From: Streptosporangiaceae bacterium
GTDB taxonomy: Bacteria > Actinomycetota > Actinomycetes > Streptosporangiales > Streptosporangiaceae
Length of the DNA: 14,991 bases
Direction of reading: 5' to 3'
Assembly: GCA_030040815.1 (NCBI GenBank)
Contig: JASHSZ010000530.1
Location: 1 to 14,991 of the forward strand
Part shown: positions 6,522 to 14,781 of the stretch, piece after piece
Layout: every line of letters starts with the position of its first letter
Numbering within the stretch: position 1 is the stretch's first letter
Program-made: the position numbers and the translations under genes
Notes under the pieces: model-generated
Databases searched by the model: none
What the model saw: only the letters and a program-made list of their open reading frames with translations
Told to the model about the DNA's origin: nothing

Positions 6522-8051
6522 TGGCGGGTAGTTCACTGGTGCCGGCGATACCGACTGCACGCTGTCGGCCGAGCAGATGGCCGCCGGGTCGAACTGCGCG
6601 GTGCCCTCGAGTATCTGCAGCTCCGACTCGGACGGCGGGCTGATCGCCGGGCCGATGACGTCCGAACTCGTTGGGATCGCGGACGGCGAGACCGCGTAAG
6701 GCGCTGGTACCGGAGCTGGCAGCAAGACCTCCTGCAGGTTGCGGGCATACCGGTCGCGGGCGGTCAGCGGCGTCAGGCCGAAGGTCGACTCGATGAGCGC
6801 GAGGCTGGAGCAGTGCTCGAACGGGCCGGTGTGCACGACGTGGTGCGGCCGGGCGAGGTTGGAAATCACCAGCCCTGGCACCCGAAAGCCGAGCTGCGCG
6901 TAGTTCGGATAGAGCTGGCCGTCCGTCGGGGTCGTGCTGTCACCGGCGTGCATCACGTCGGCTGGATTGGTGTTGTCGATGACCTGTGGCGGCGGCACAT
7001 GGTCGTAGAAGCCGCCCCACTCATCGAACGTCACGATGAACACGGTGTCGTCCAGGTAACCGTTGTCGGCCAGGGCGTGATAGGCGTCGGCGATGAACCG
7101 CTCACCGAGCCGGATGTCGCCCTGCGGGTGATCGTCGCCGGAGGTCCCGTTCGCCTCGGTGTCGAAGGCGGGATCGATGTAGCACACGTTCGGCAGGGTG
7201 CCGTTCTGGCAGGCCGCGACAAAGGACGTGCCGGACGACAGCGCGGCCGTGGCGGCGTCGGCGTCCGAGAAGGGATGCATGAACGCCTGGTACTTGAAGG
7301 TTGCCCCTGGCTCGATCGCGGGGCTGGCCCACAGGGCCAGGAACGGGGCGTCCACGTAGTAGTAGCCGCCGGTCGGGATGCCGCTGGTGTTAGGGATGGG
7401 AGAGAGTTGGTCCCAGATGGTCGGCAGCGTCGACACTACCTCGGAGTTGTGGTCCCGGTCGGTCTGGCCGGCGTGCTGGTAGAACCGGTTGGGATAGGTC
7501 TCGGCGGCGAGCGCGCAGAAGTAGTGGTCAAGCGTCGTGTAGTGCTCGGCGAGCGCGCCGATGACGGGCAGGTCGGGCAGGGCCTTGCGGGTCCCGTCCG
7601 GGTTGAAGTTGGTGTAGTAGCCGATCGGGAACGTGTTCGCCGCTGCGAGGGTCACGCCCGGGTTGTCGGCCGGAGTCGTGGGCCGCTGCAGGAAGCCATC
7701 GAGCTTGCCGTAGTTGTACTGGACAAGCCAGCCTTCCCAGCTATGATCCGGGTCGCTGTAGCCGCACCCCTGGAAGTCCGGAGCGAGCGGATAGTTCGGG
7801 TAGGTGTTGCCGTCGACCGCGGACACGAACGCCAGGTCGTGTCGGCCGTCGGCGCCAGGTAGCCAGCCGAGGAAGTGGTCGAACGACCGGTTCTCCATCA
7901 TGAGGATCACGACGTGGCGCACTCCGCGAGAACCGTCAGCGCGAATCGTGCTCGAAGCGTTGGCGATGGCCCGGCTGAGGAGGTCGGTGCCGGTGACGGC
8001 GAGACCGGAGGACGCGGCAGAGATCTGGAGGAACTTGCGACGAGTCAGCAT
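6423..8051 (-). CDS. Tat-exported phosphoesterase (phospholipase C / acid phosphatase family)
   Basis: A 542-aa secreted phosphoesterase of the PF04185 family, which includes bacterial phospholipases C and AcpA-type acid phosphatases that hydrolyse phosphate esters outside the membrane. The N-terminus [16 protein letters not shown] has a twin-arginine motif (Arg4-Arg5) followed by a hydrophobic stretch and a likely cleavage region near residues 28-32, so folded export by Tat is expected. The metal and catalytic motif [10 protein letters not shown] spans about 51-60, and [14 protein letters not shown] (from about residue 341) is the second conserved block; D-D-H-P-Q-G-D-I precedes it. Start: ATG 8051 is preferred over GTG 8054 because a TAGCTT box ends exactly 6 nt before 8051. 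The lipid or phosphate substrate cannot be told from sequence. Its 3' end overlaps the flavin monooxygenase gene. Confidence 0.88.
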   Translation of the reverse strand: MLTRRKFLQISAASSGLAVTGTDLLSRAIANASSTIRADGSRGVRHVVILMMENRSFDHFLGWLPGADGRHDLAFVSAVDGNTYPNYPLAPDFQGCGYSDPDHSWEGWLVQYNYGKLDGFLQRPTTPADNPGVTLAAANTFPIGYYTNFNPDGTRKALPDLPVIGALAEHYTTLDHYFCALAAETYPNRFYQHAGQTDRDHNSEVVSTLPTIWDQLSPIPNTSGIPTGGYYYVDAPFLALWASPAIEPGATFKYQAFMHPFSDADAATAALSSGTSFVAACQNGTLPNVCYIDPAFDTEANGTSGDDHPQGDIRLGERFIADAYHALADNGYLDDTVFIVTFDEWGGFYDHVPPPQVIDNTNPADVMHAGDSTTPTDGQLYPNYAQLGFRVPGLVISNLARPHHVVHTGPFEHCSSLALIESTFGLTPLTARDRYARNLQEVLLPAPVPAPYAVSPSAIPTSSDVIGPAISPPSESELQILEGTAQFDPAAICSADSVQSVSPAPVNYPPLPQTFGGIPGLFGTSGMADLFKTYTGNAVEQG

Positions 8052-8057
8052 CACGCG

Positions 8058-8063
8058 AAGCTA
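8058..8063 (-). promoter_or_regulatory. -10 element (TAGCTT) of a probable leaderless promoter for the phosphoesterase gene
   Basis: On the minus strand TAGCTT fits TANNNT and is followed by 6 nt and then the ATG at 8051. It decides between two adjacent candidate start codons (8054 and 8051). Confidence 0.5.
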
Positions 8064-8149
8064 CGTTGGGCCGGCAGACGGGAGTTCTCCGATGACCCCA
8101 CGGCGGCTGAAATTAAGGAGACGTTTTGCCGACGCACGTGATCCCGTGG

Positions 8150-8638
8150 CTAGCCGTTCGACGCAAGCGTCGCGACGAACGCGCGCTGGCTGGTCGTGTC
8201 CGGGACAGGTAAGCCCCTGGCGACAGCAATGCGAGCCCATGCGTCCTCCGGGTCAGCGCCCTCAAGGACCATGACAGCGGCGGCGAGCGTGGAGGACCGG
8301 CCGATGCCGTAACGGCAGTGCACCGCCACGTTCGCACCCTCGGTCAGCTGATGCACGAGCATCCCCGCGATAGCGAGCACAGCGGACCGTTCTGGTACCT
8401 CTCGGTCCGGGGTCGGCAGCCGGTAAAACTCGATGCCAGCCGCACGGGCTGCGTCAGCTTCGCGCAGCAGGTCCAGCTCGGCGGCTTCTGCATCGGTCAA
8501 TAAACTGACCACTACCGTCACCCCGGTTCTTGCTAGTCCGCGGAACTCAGCGTTCAGCCAGTCACCCCCGCGTGGCCGCGTCATCGTGCTCAGTCGGCCG
8601 CGACCGCCGCGCGCGATGGTAAACAGGGTTAGCTGCAT
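8150..8638 (-). CDS. Dual-specificity/tyrosine-type protein phosphatase family protein
   Basis: A 162-aa cysteine-dependent phosphatase. The P-loop signature H-C-x5-R is present as HCRYGIGRSS (Cys108 nucleophile, Arg114), and Asp78 in LPTPDRE is a candidate general acid. Upstream are TMTRPRGGDWL (about 18-28) and TVVVSLLTDAEAAEL, and the C-terminus ARGLPVPDTTSQRAFV is typical of the small actinobacterial members. It is cytosolic, with no signal peptide. The substrate could be phosphotyrosine, phosphoserine/threonine or a non-protein phosphoester. The start at ATG 8638 is supported by a strong GGAGGAGC directly upstream and by the family-like beginning MQLTLFTIARGGRGRLS; a longer frame to 8722 would overlap the divergent gene. 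The phosphoesterase gene follows 98 nt downstream on the same strand with its own -10 box. Confidence 0.85.
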   Translation of the reverse strand: MQLTLFTIARGGRGRLSTMTRPRGGDWLNAEFRGLARTGVTVVVSLLTDAEAAELDLLREADAARAAGIEFYRLPTPDREVPERSAVLAIAGMLVHQLTEGANVAVHCRYGIGRSSTLAAAVMVLEGADPEDAWARIAVARGLPVPDTTSQRAFVATLASNG

Positions 8639-8699
8639 GCTCCTCCAGACTGCCACTGCGTGAGTCCCCATCGACATCTCCGACCCTGCCACAGGAAGG

Positions 8700-8705
8700 C
8701 ATACT
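8700..8705 (+). promoter_or_regulatory. -10 element (CATACT) of a probable leaderless promoter for the HAD hydrolase gene
   Basis: CATACT fits NANNNT and ends 7 nt before the GTG at 8713. An AGGAAGG run at 8692-8698 is 14 nt from the start codon, too far for an ordinary Shine-Dalgarno site. Confidence 0.45.
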
Positions 8706-8712
8706 GACGGCT

Positions 8713-9402
8713 GTGAAGCCACTGCGCGTCCTGCTGTTCGATGTCTTCGGGACGCTAGTCGACTGGCGGGCCAGCCTGATCGACCTCGCCGAGGCGACGG
8801 CCCACGGGCCCGACTGGGCGGCCATCATCGACGACTGGCGGCGCGCGTATCAGCCGGCGATGGACTCGGTTCGGCACGGCGCTGCCTGGCGTGACCTCGA
8901 CAGTTTGCAACGCGAGACGCTCAGCGAGGTTCTAGCCAGGCGAGCCGTACGGCTCTCAGCCGAGGACCATGAGTCGCTCGTGCAGGGCTGGCGGCAGTTG
9001 CGGGCCTGGCCGGACAGCCGGGCAGGGCTCGACCGACTGCGGCGGGGGCACGTCACGGCCACGCTCTCCAACGGCCACGTGGCACTGCTCGCCGACCTGC
9101 TGAAGTTCTCCGACCTGCGGGTGGACGTCGTCCTGTCCGCGCAGTTGGCCGGCAGCTACAAGCCCGACCCTGAGGTGTACCGCACGGCACTTGGCCTGCT
9201 CGACTGCGAGCCTGCGGACGCCGGGATGGTTGCCGCGCATCCGTCCGACCTGCAGGCCGCCGCCGCGCTAGGAATTCACCCGCTCTTCGTGCGCCGGCCC
9301 CTGGAGTGGGGGCCCGGTGGGCCAGCCGTGGCCCCGCCGGCGCTGGCGGGCCTGCTCGAAGCCGACGGGCTCGACCAGCTCGCTACGGCCCTCGGCTGCT
9401 GA
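8713..9402 (+). CDS. HAD-superfamily hydrolase, haloacid dehalogenase type II-like
   Basis: A 229-aa HAD hydrolase resembling (S)-2-haloacid dehalogenases, which replace the halogen of a short 2-haloacid through an aspartyl-ester intermediate. HAD motif I is LLFDVFGTLVDWR with Asp10 as nucleophile and the family-typical F-G-T-L-V-D-W-R. Motif II is LSNGH (Ser119-Asn120), motif III is SYKPDPEVY (Lys150), and motif IV is AAHPSDLQAAAALGI (Asp179). The cap domain fills residues about 18-95. These features favour the type II dehalogenase branch over phosphatases, whose motif I usually has a second Asp two residues on (here Phe12), but activity on halogenated substrates is only inference. GTG 8713 is the first sensible start, 7 nt after a -10-like box. 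It is divergent from the phosphatase gene, 74 nt between starts. Confidence 0.83.
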   Translation: MKPLRVLLFDVFGTLVDWRASLIDLAEATAHGPDWAAIIDDWRRAYQPAMDSVRHGAAWRDLDSLQRETLSEVLARRAVRLSAEDHESLVQGWRQLRAWPDSRAGLDRLRRGHVTATLSNGHVALLADLLKFSDLRVDVVLSAQLAGSYKPDPEVYRTALGLLDCEPADAGMVAAHPSDLQAAAALGIHPLFVRRPLEWGPGGPAVAPPALAGLLEADGLDQLATALGC

Positions 9403-9515
9403 TCACCCCGACTACCCCAGGACGGATGAACCCCGGCTGGCTGCCGCTCGTCTTAATCAGCAACCGGAGATTCGTCGAAGTCGCGTCCGGCATGGCACCG
9501 AGTCGAGGAGCTCCA

Positions 9516-10514
9516 GTGTCCGCTTCGCAGTTCCAGGCGCTAGCATCGCCGGTCCCTGCCGCCGAAAATCGGGGGCGGGCAGGAGCCGGGCTGGCGAGCT
9601 GGCGACGGCTGAGCCTCCCCTCGGTTGCGCTGGCCGGACTCGCCGTCGTTATCGTCTGGGTCGCCGTCGCCGAACTACTCCGGCAAGGCCGTCTTGCAGC
9701 CGTGCTTTCGGCGGGCCGCGCCGAGCTGGCTGCTCCGCTACTGGTGGCGCTTGTCGTGGCGACGGGGATCTGCGAGCGCGGGTGGCCGGCCGAGCGCCGT
9801 CCCGTGCTCGCGCGCGGCCACGTTCAGGATGTGTGCTTCCTGGCCCTGCACGCCATCGTCGTGATCCCGCTGATGACCCTGCTGAGCTTCGGAGCGGCCG
9901 CGCTGCTCGAGGAAAACGCCCGCTGGATCGAACTGCGATGGACCCAGAACTGGGCGGGATGGCTGGTCGTTCCCCTCACGATCGTTGCCATGGACGCCGC
10001 CAACTGGCTCGCCCACCTTGCCGATCACCGGCTCGGCGCGCTGTGGCGCTTCCATGCGCTGCACCACAGCCAGGAGGAGCTGAGCGTGCTCAGCTCGTTC
10101 CGCGCCCACCCGCTCATGCACACGACCGGGTTCCTACTGGCAACCGTTCCGGTCGTGGCGCTGATGCCGAACCGTCCGATAGCTCCGGTGCTCATTACCG
10201 GCTACGTGTGCCTCGGAACTCTTCAGCACGCCAATCTGCGCTGGACCTTCGGCCCGGTGGGCCGGATCATCGTGAGTCCCGCTTACCACCGGCTGCATCA
10301 CGACCCCGACAGCCAGCGCGTCAATCTCGGCGTCGTGCTGACCATCTGGGACGCGCTGGCCGGCTGCGCAGCGTTCCCGGCACGTGGCGCCACCGTGGGA
10401 GCAACCGGCCTGGCCGGACGGCCCGTCCCGGTGGAGCAGGACCCAGCGACCGGGCCGGCCCTGCTGCTACTCGCCGAGCAGCTCATCGAGCCGTTCCGTC
10501 GGCGTGGATCATGA
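9516..10514 (+). CDS. Sterol desaturase/fatty acid hydroxylase family membrane protein
   Basis: A 332-aa integral membrane di-iron oxygenase of the fatty acid hydroxylase superfamily. Its histidine clusters are complete: H-x3-H in AHLADH (His167, His171), H-x2-HH in FHALHHS (His180, His183, His184), His198 in FRAHP, His238 in QHANLRW, and H-x2-HH in YHRLHHD (His258, His261, His262). Hydrophobic segments lie at about 35-58, 67-85, 105-130, 145-165 and 205-230. The protein probably hydroxylates or desaturates a lipid, sterol, hopanoid or carotenoid; which one is not visible. The GTG at 9516 is preferred because GAGGAG sits about 5 nt upstream; ATG 9492 is the alternative, and an overlapping frame lacks these motifs. 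The 113-nt gap to the previous stop shows no clear promoter. Confidence 0.86.
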   Translation: MSASQFQALASPVPAAENRGRAGAGLASWRRLSLPSVALAGLAVVIVWVAVAELLRQGRLAAVLSAGRAELAAPLLVALVVATGICERGWPAERRPVLARGHVQDVCFLALHAIVVIPLMTLLSFGAAALLEENARWIELRWTQNWAGWLVVPLTIVAMDAANWLAHLADHRLGALWRFHALHHSQEELSVLSSFRAHPLMHTTGFLLATVPVVALMPNRPIAPVLITGYVCLGTLQHANLRWTFGPVGRIIVSPAYHRLHHDPDSQRVNLGVVLTIWDALAGCAAFPARGATVGATGLAGRPVPVEQDPATGPALLLLAEQLIEPFRRRGS

Positions 10515-10520
10515 CAGACT
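10515..10520 (+). promoter_or_regulatory. -10-like element (CAGACT) of a possible leaderless promoter for the 104-aa protein gene
   Basis: CAGACT fits NANNNT and ends 6 nt before the ATG at 10527. It begins immediately after the stop codon of the upstream desaturase gene. Confidence 0.4.
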
Positions 10521-10526
10521 GAGCCG

Positions 10527-10841
10527 ATGGCCCGCTTCGCCGTTGTCGCGGACGTGTCCTCCGAGCGCCTCGCGGCCGTGCGTCCCGTGCTCGCCCAGAC
10601 GGTGGAGGCCGCCACGATCACCGAGAATGCGCAAGGCCTGCACGTCGAGGGCGTCATGGACGGCGCGGACGCGCGTGAGGTCAACCGCGTGTTGCTGTCG
10701 GCCCTGCGCCGGGTCGAGCGACGCACGCGGCTGCGGGCCGAGTGGACCGGCGGCGGCTTTACCTACCGATTCTTCGACTACGCGCACAAGACCACGCGCC
10801 CGGCGTCGCACGAGGATGACGCCGCAGCGCAGGGCCGCTAG
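10527..10841 (+). CDS. Conserved actinobacterial 104-aa protein next to topoisomerase IV subunit A
   Basis: A 104-aa protein of unknown function that I recognise as a conserved actinomycete protein commonly found beside the ParC-type topoisomerase gene. The strongest block is R-E-V-N-R-V-L-L-S-A-L-R-R-V-E-R (about 51-66), followed by RTRLRAEWTGGG and Y-R-F-F-D-Y. It begins MARFAVVADVSSERLAAVRP. The predicted pattern is alpha/beta with no membrane segment. The tail after residue 90 is polar and probably disordered. The start is 12 nt after the upstream stop and 6 nt after a -10-like hexamer. The topoisomerase gene starts 88 nt downstream, on the other side of a long palindrome. A role linked to the topoisomerase is only suggested by position. 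Confidence 0.75.
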   Translation: MARFAVVADVSSERLAAVRPVLAQTVEAATITENAQGLHVEGVMDGADAREVNRVLLSALRRVERRTRLRAEWTGGGFTYRFFDYAHKTTRPASHEDDAAAQGR

Positions 10842-10866
10842 CACGGGCAGCGGCCAACGCTGGCTG

Positions 10867-10890
10867 CGCGGGCCGGCGCGCCGGCCCGCG
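10867..10890. repeat. 24-bp perfect palindrome upstream of the topoisomerase promoter
   Basis: The left arm is CGCGGGCCGGCG and the right arm is its exact reverse complement, with no unpaired centre. It ends 27 bp before the topoisomerase -10 hexamer, so it touches the expected -35 area. It could be an operator for a dimeric regulator, or a hairpin ending the upstream transcript; no T-tract follows. Confidence 0.7.
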
Positions 10891-10917
10891 GCACGCGACC
10901 CACCGCCCGGCTGGCGG

Positions 10918-10923
10918 CACAAT
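10918..10923 (+). promoter_or_regulatory. -10 element (CACAAT) of a probable leaderless promoter for topoisomerase IV subunit A
   Basis: CACAAT fits NANNNT closely and ends 6 nt before the ATG at 10930, with no Shine-Dalgarno sequence between. This supports 10930 over the much longer upstream open frame. Confidence 0.55.
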
Positions 10924-10929
10924 GACGGC

Positions 10930-13530
10930 ATGGCCAGACGCAGCACGACAACACCCCCACCAGGTGGCCGCGGCCGTGGCAGCCGCGGTGGTCGCCCCCC
11001 CGGCACCGGGAACGGCGTCGACGGCGACACCGTGTTCGAGGAGAACATCGTCGACATCGACGTCACCGAGGAGATGCGCGGCAGCTACCTGGAGTACGCG
11101 TACTCGGTGATCTACCAGCGCGCGCTGCCGGACGCGCGGGACGGACTGAAGCCTGTCCAGCGCCGGATCCTGTACATGATGAGCGAGATGGGCCTGCGGC
11201 CCGACCGCTCGTACGTCAAGTGCGCGCAGGTCGTGGGCGCGGTCATGGGCCGCCTGCACCCGCACGGGGACAGCGCGATCTACGACGCGCTCGCCCGGAT
11301 GGCACAGCCGTGGGCCATGCGGCTGCCGCTCGTCGACGGTCACGGGAACTTCGGCTCGCTGGGCGGCGAGGACCCGCCGGCCGCGATGCGCTACACCGAG
11401 GCGAGGATGGCGCCCGCCACGCTGGAAATGACGAGCTCCCTCGACGAAGACACCGTCGACTTCGTCCCGAACTACGACGGCACCGAGACGCAGCCCGAGG
11501 TGCTGCCCGCTGCGTTCCCCAACCTGCTGGTCAACGGCGCGTCCGGGATCGCGGTCGGCATGGCCACCAACATGGCGCCGCACAACGTCGGGGAGGTCAT
11601 CGCCGCCGCCCGGCACCTGATCGCGCATCCGGACGCTGACCTTGACACGCTCATGCGCTTCGTGCCGGGGCCGGATCTGCCAACCGGCGGGAAGATCATC
11701 GGGCTCGACGGGATCAGGGAGGCATACCAGACCGGCCGCGGTGTGTTCCGCACCCGGGCGGCGGCCAGGATCGAGAAGCTCACGCCGCGGCGCACCGGGA
11801 TCGTGGTGACCGAGCTGCCCTACGGCGTCGGTCCGGAGAAGGTGATCGCCCGGATCAAGGACCTCGTGCAGGCCAAGAAGCTTTCTGGCGTGCTCGACCT
11901 CAAGGATCTCACCGACATGCGCAACGGCCTGCGGCTGGTAATCGAGGTCCGGTCGGGGTTCGTACCGGAGGCCGTGCTGGCGGAGCTCTACCGGCTGACG
12001 CCCATGGAGGAGACGTTCGGGATCAACAACGTGGCGCTGGTCGACGGTCAGCCCCGCGTGCTCGGGCTGCGCGAGCTGCTGCAGATCTACGTTGACTTCC
12101 GCATCGACGTCGTCCGGCGCCGCTGCGAGTTCCGCCGCCGTAAGAGGGCCGACCGGCTGCACCTGGTGGACGGCCTCATCATCGCGCTGCTCAATATCGA
12201 CGAAGTGATCCAGGTCATCCGCTCCAGCGACGACGCAGCGGCCGCGAAGGAGCGGCTGATGGCCGTCTTCGACCTGTCCGAGATCCAGGCGCAGTACATA
12301 CTCGACACGCCGCTGCGGCGGCTGACCCGCTACGACCGGCTGGAGCTCGATCGCGAGCGGGAGACGCTGGAGGGCGAGATCGCCGAGCTAACCGCGATCC
12401 TCGAGTCCGAGCAGCGGCTGCGCGCGCTCGTGTCGGCCGAGCTGGCGAGCGTGGCCGAGAAGTTCGGCACACCACGTCGCACGGTGCTGCTCGAGGGCAC
12501 CGGCGCGACCAGGACGGCGGCGGTGCCGCTTGAAGTCGCAGACGAGCCGTGCGTGGTGCTGCTGTCGTCAGCCGGCCTGCTGGCCCGCACCGCTGCCCGG
12601 TCGGCTGCCGACGCGCACGACGACGAGACCGGTGAGGACGAGGGGACGGCACGGGGTCGAGCGCCGTCGCCGCCGTCCCGGGACTCGGCTGGACAGCGCG
12701 CGGCGCATGACGTCATCGTGTCGCAGGTGACCACGACCGCACGCGGCACCATCGGAGTCGTGACGTCGGCTGGCCGGCTGATCAAGCTCGGCGTGCTCGA
12801 GCTGCCGGCGCTGCCGCCGAGCGCTCATTCGCCCGCGCTGTCAGGTGGCGCGCCGATCACCGAGTTTGTGACGACGGCAGCCGGCGAGATGGTCGTCGGC
12901 ATCGTCGCGGTTGACGCGGCGGGGGCGGGCCTCGCCCTGGGCACGGCCCAGGGCGTGGTCAAGCGCGTCACGCCTGACTACCCACAGAGCGCCGCCGACT
13001 TCGACGTCATCGCGCTGCGCGACGGCGACCGTGTCGTCGGCGCGGTCCAGCTGGATAGCGAGGACGCCGAGCTGGTGTTCATCACGAGCGACGCGCAGCT
13101 GCTGCGGTTCCCGGCATCCACTGTCCGGCCGCAGGGCCGGGCCGCGGCGGGGATGGCCGGCATCCGGCTTGCGCCGCAGGCCAGCGTGATCTGGTTCGGC
13201 GCGGTCGAGGACACCGAAGACGAGCCGCTGCCGGTGGTAGTGACGGTCGCTGGCAGCGCGGCCGCGCTGCCGGGGACGTCCGCCATGACGGTCAAGGTCA
13301 GCCCGTTCGCCGAGTTCCCGCCCAAGGGCCGGGCGACCGGCGGAGTGCGGTGCCACCGGTTCCTCAAGGGCGAGGACGCGCTGGTGCTGGCGTGGGCAGG
13401 CCCAGCGCCCGCACGCGGTGCCACCGAGGCGGGCACGCCTGTCGACCTACCGCCGCCGACGGGGCGGCGGGACGGCTCGGGCGAGCGGGTCCGACACCCG
13501 CTGGCCGGGATCGGCGGCACCGCGATCTAG
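10930..13530 (+). CDS. parC: DNA topoisomerase IV subunit A (ParC-type, GyrA family)
   Basis: An 866-aa type IIA topoisomerase A subunit, which cuts and rejoins DNA and, with a ParE-like ATPase, separates replicated chromosomes. After a basic Gly/Arg-rich tail (1-30) comes the core: [15 protein letters not shown], the quinolone-region motif [19 protein letters not shown] (Ser115 and Asp119 are the usual resistance positions and are both unmutated), and [10 protein letters not shown] with catalytic Tyr155 after Arg154. [17 protein letters not shown] and a coiled-coil tower about 390-500 follow. The C-terminal domain shows degenerate blades ([15 protein letters not shown], then [15 protein letters not shown]) and no canonical GyrA-box QRRGG-type motif, so ParC is preferred over GyrA. 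An acidic, Arg/Ser-rich variable insert sits at about 560-595. ATG 10930 is fixed by the -10 box; the in-frame extension upstream is non-coding. No parE gene lies in the window. Confidence 0.9.
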   Translation: MARRSTTTPPPGGRGRGSRGGRPPGTGNGVDGDTVFEENIVDIDVTEEMRGSYLEYAYSVIYQRALPDARDGLKPVQRRILYMMSEMGLRPDRSYVKCAQVVGAVMGRLHPHGDSAIYDALARMAQPWAMRLPLVDGHGNFGSLGGEDPPAAMRYTEARMAPATLEMTSSLDEDTVDFVPNYDGTETQPEVLPAAFPNLLVNGASGIAVGMATNMAPHNVGEVIAAARHLIAHPDADLDTLMRFVPGPDLPTGGKIIGLDGIREAYQTGRGVFRTRAAARIEKLTPRRTGIVVTELPYGVGPEKVIARIKDLVQAKKLSGVLDLKDLTDMRNGLRLVIEVRSGFVPEAVLAELYRLTPMEETFGINNVALVDGQPRVLGLRELLQIYVDFRIDVVRRRCEFRRRKRADRLHLVDGLIIALLNIDEVIQVIRSSDDAAAAKERLMAVFDLSEIQAQYILDTPLRRLTRYDRLELDRERETLEGEIAELTAILESEQRLRALVSAELASVAEKFGTPRRTVLLEGTGATRTAAVPLEVADEPCVVLLSSAGLLARTAARSAADAHDDETGEDEGTARGRAPSPPSRDSAGQRAAHDVIVSQVTTTARGTIGVVTSAGRLIKLGVLELPALPPSAHSPALSGGAPITEFVTTAAGEMVVGIVAVDAAGAGLALGTAQGVVKRVTPDYPQSAADFDVIALRDGDRVVGAVQLDSEDAELVFITSDAQLLRFPASTVRPQGRAAAGMAGIRLAPQASVIWFGAVEDTEDEPLPVVVTVAGSAAALPGTSAMTVKVSPFAEFPPKGRATGGVRCHRFLKGEDALVLAWAGPAPARGATEAGTPVDLPPPTGRRDGSGERVRHPLAGIGGTAI

Positions 13531-13556
13531 CCTGGCTGGCCCGGCCGTCGCCGTGC

Positions 13557-13562
13557 GACGAT
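13557..13562 (+). promoter_or_regulatory. -10-like element (GACGAT) of a possible leaderless promoter for the phosphotransferase gene
   Basis: GACGAT fits NANNNT and ends 7 nt before the ATG at 13570. The match is modest. The gene lies only 39 nt after the topoisomerase stop, so readthrough could also express it. Confidence 0.3.
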
Positions 13563-13569
13563 CCGGTGC

Positions 13570-14532
13570 ATGACCGACGCCCCGCCAGCGGCCTGGCTGC
13601 TGGCCGACGCGGGCCTGATCGCGCTCGCCACGCTGCCGCCGCCGCGCGAAGGGCGCGCGTGGCTGGTCGAGTGGCGGCAGGAACGGGGTCTGCTGAGACA
13701 GACGGCGCTGGCTGACAACGCCGCCGCCGAACGGACTACCGAGGACGTCGGGTGGCTGCACGGCTTCCTCGGCAGGCTCGAGTCCACCGGATTTCCGGCA
13801 CCACGGCCGCTGCCGGCGTTCGGCGGTCGTTCGTGGGCGATCTGCGCCGGGTCGCTGTGGCAGCTTGTCACGTTCCTGCCTGGCGAGGTTGTCGGCTGGT
13901 CTCCCGCGCCGCCGATGGCGGAGATCGGCGCCCTGATGGGCCGGTATCACGTCGCGGCCGCCGCGCTCGAGCCGGCGGCTCAGCGTCCTTCCGCGGCACC
14001 GCTCGCCGACGTGCCCGCTATCCTCCTGTCTGGCCAAGTCGAGGCCGCGGGCGTCAGCCGGGATCGGGCTGCCAGCATTAGGAGCCTGGCCGCCGACCTC
14101 GCCGCCGACCTCGCGGAGGCCGGTCGCGCGGGTCCCGGACCGCTGGTCATCCACGGCGACTTCACCTGCCACAACGTCGTCGCCGCGGGCGCGCCGCCGG
14201 TCGCGGCGGGCGTCATCGACTTCGAGCTGGCCCACGTCGAGTCGCCGCTCGCTGACATCGGCTACGGCCTATGGCGCAGCGGGCGCCCGCACCAGGCGGC
14301 GGACTACCTCGACGCGGCCCGAGTTCAGCAGTTTCTGCGCGGCTACGCCAGCGTGCGCACGGTCACTGCCGACCAGGCCCGCCTCGTCGCGGTGTACCTG
14401 CGCGGCCGGGGCCTGCAGATGATCGCCAAGCGCGTCCGCTCGGGACGGCCGGAAACCGGCATGCTGGCCCAGGTCGCCTGGCTCAGCGCACACAAGGACG
14501 CCGTTGCCGAGATCCTCGCTGCGGCGTGCTGA
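13570..14532 (+). CDS. Phosphotransferase of the aminoglycoside phosphotransferase/choline kinase-like fold
   Basis: A 320-aa small-molecule kinase-like protein (APH fold, PF01636 type). The Brenner catalytic motif is HGDFTCHNVV (His195, Asp197, Asn202) and the metal-binding DFG equivalent is VIDFELAHVE (Asp217). L-W-Q-L-V-T-F-L-P-G-E-V (about 97-108) is the hinge region that binds ATP. The C-terminal helical lobe ends LSAHKDAVAEIL. Substrates of this fold range from aminoglycosides to homoserine, choline and fructosamine; nothing here selects one, and no resistance-gene context is visible. A 12-bp in-frame duplication at 14089-14112 gives the repeated A-A-D-L. The ATG is 39 nt after the topoisomerase stop. 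Downstream lies the tandem repeat array, with no clear terminator between. Confidence 0.85.
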   Translation: MTDAPPAAWLLADAGLIALATLPPPREGRAWLVEWRQERGLLRQTALADNAAAERTTEDVGWLHGFLGRLESTGFPAPRPLPAFGGRSWAICAGSLWQLVTFLPGEVVGWSPAPPMAEIGALMGRYHVAAAALEPAAQRPSAAPLADVPAILLSGQVEAAGVSRDRAASIRSLAADLAADLAEAGRAGPGPLVIHGDFTCHNVVAAGAPPVAAGVIDFELAHVESPLADIGYGLWRSGRPHQAADYLDAARVQQFLRGYASVRTVTADQARLVAVYLRGRGLQMIAKRVRSGRPETGMLAQVAWLSAHKDAVAEILAAAC

Positions 14533-14571
14533 GGCTGCCAGCAGTCGCGAACTGACCAGGCGCATCGGCTG

Positions 14572-14781
14572 CCCGTCCCACGCCATGGCGACCGTTCGTG
14601 AGCCCTGGCGGCCGGTAGCGAGCCACGGGCGACCGGTAGCGAGCCACGGGCGACCGGTAGCGAGCCACGGGCGACCGGTAGCGAGCCATGGGCGGACCGG
14701 TAGCGAGCCATGGGCGGACCGGTAGCGAGCCATGGCGACTGCTCGTTGGGCCAATGGCGACTGCCACGGACCAATGGCGAC
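14572..14781. repeat. Tandem array of 20-22 bp units (about ten copies)
   Basis: Three identical 21-bp units (14613-14633, 14634-14654, 14655-14675) begin CGGTAGCGAGCCACGG and end GCGAC. Two identical 22-bp units (14676-14697, 14698-14719) carry CATG in place of CACG and one extra G. A 20-bp unit follows at 14720-14739. Decayed units flank them at 14572-14592, 14593-14612, 14740-14761 and 14762-14781, all keeping a CC-x-TGGCGRC-type end. The average period is about 21 bp, or two turns of B-DNA. Minus-strand frames across it give runs such as WLATGRP, but the 20- and 22-bp units break the frame, so I treat it as non-coding. Confidence 0.9.

Noticed and set aside
6813..7862. 349-aa plus-strand frame inside the phosphoesterase gene
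   Set aside because: Antisense shadow rich in Val/Gly/Arg with no motif; the minus strand carries the Tat signal and the phosphoesterase motifs.
8126..8212. Plus-strand 28-codon frame starting TTG, preceded by AGGAG at 8116-8120 with 5-nt spacing
   Set aside because: The ribosome-binding site is good, but the frame is short, begins with TTG, and lies mostly antisense to the phosphatase gene. No homologous peptide is recognised. It could be tested by ribosome profiling.
9317..10522. Second long plus-strand frame over the desaturase gene
   Set aside because: It is an Arg/Ala/Pro-rich shadow. The alternative frame contains the full set of histidine motifs and hydrophobic helices.
10384..10929. 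In-frame 182-codon N-terminal extension of the topoisomerase gene
   Set aside because: It overlaps two other genes in different frames, is low-complexity in translation, and is upstream of the CACAAT box that places the start at 10930.
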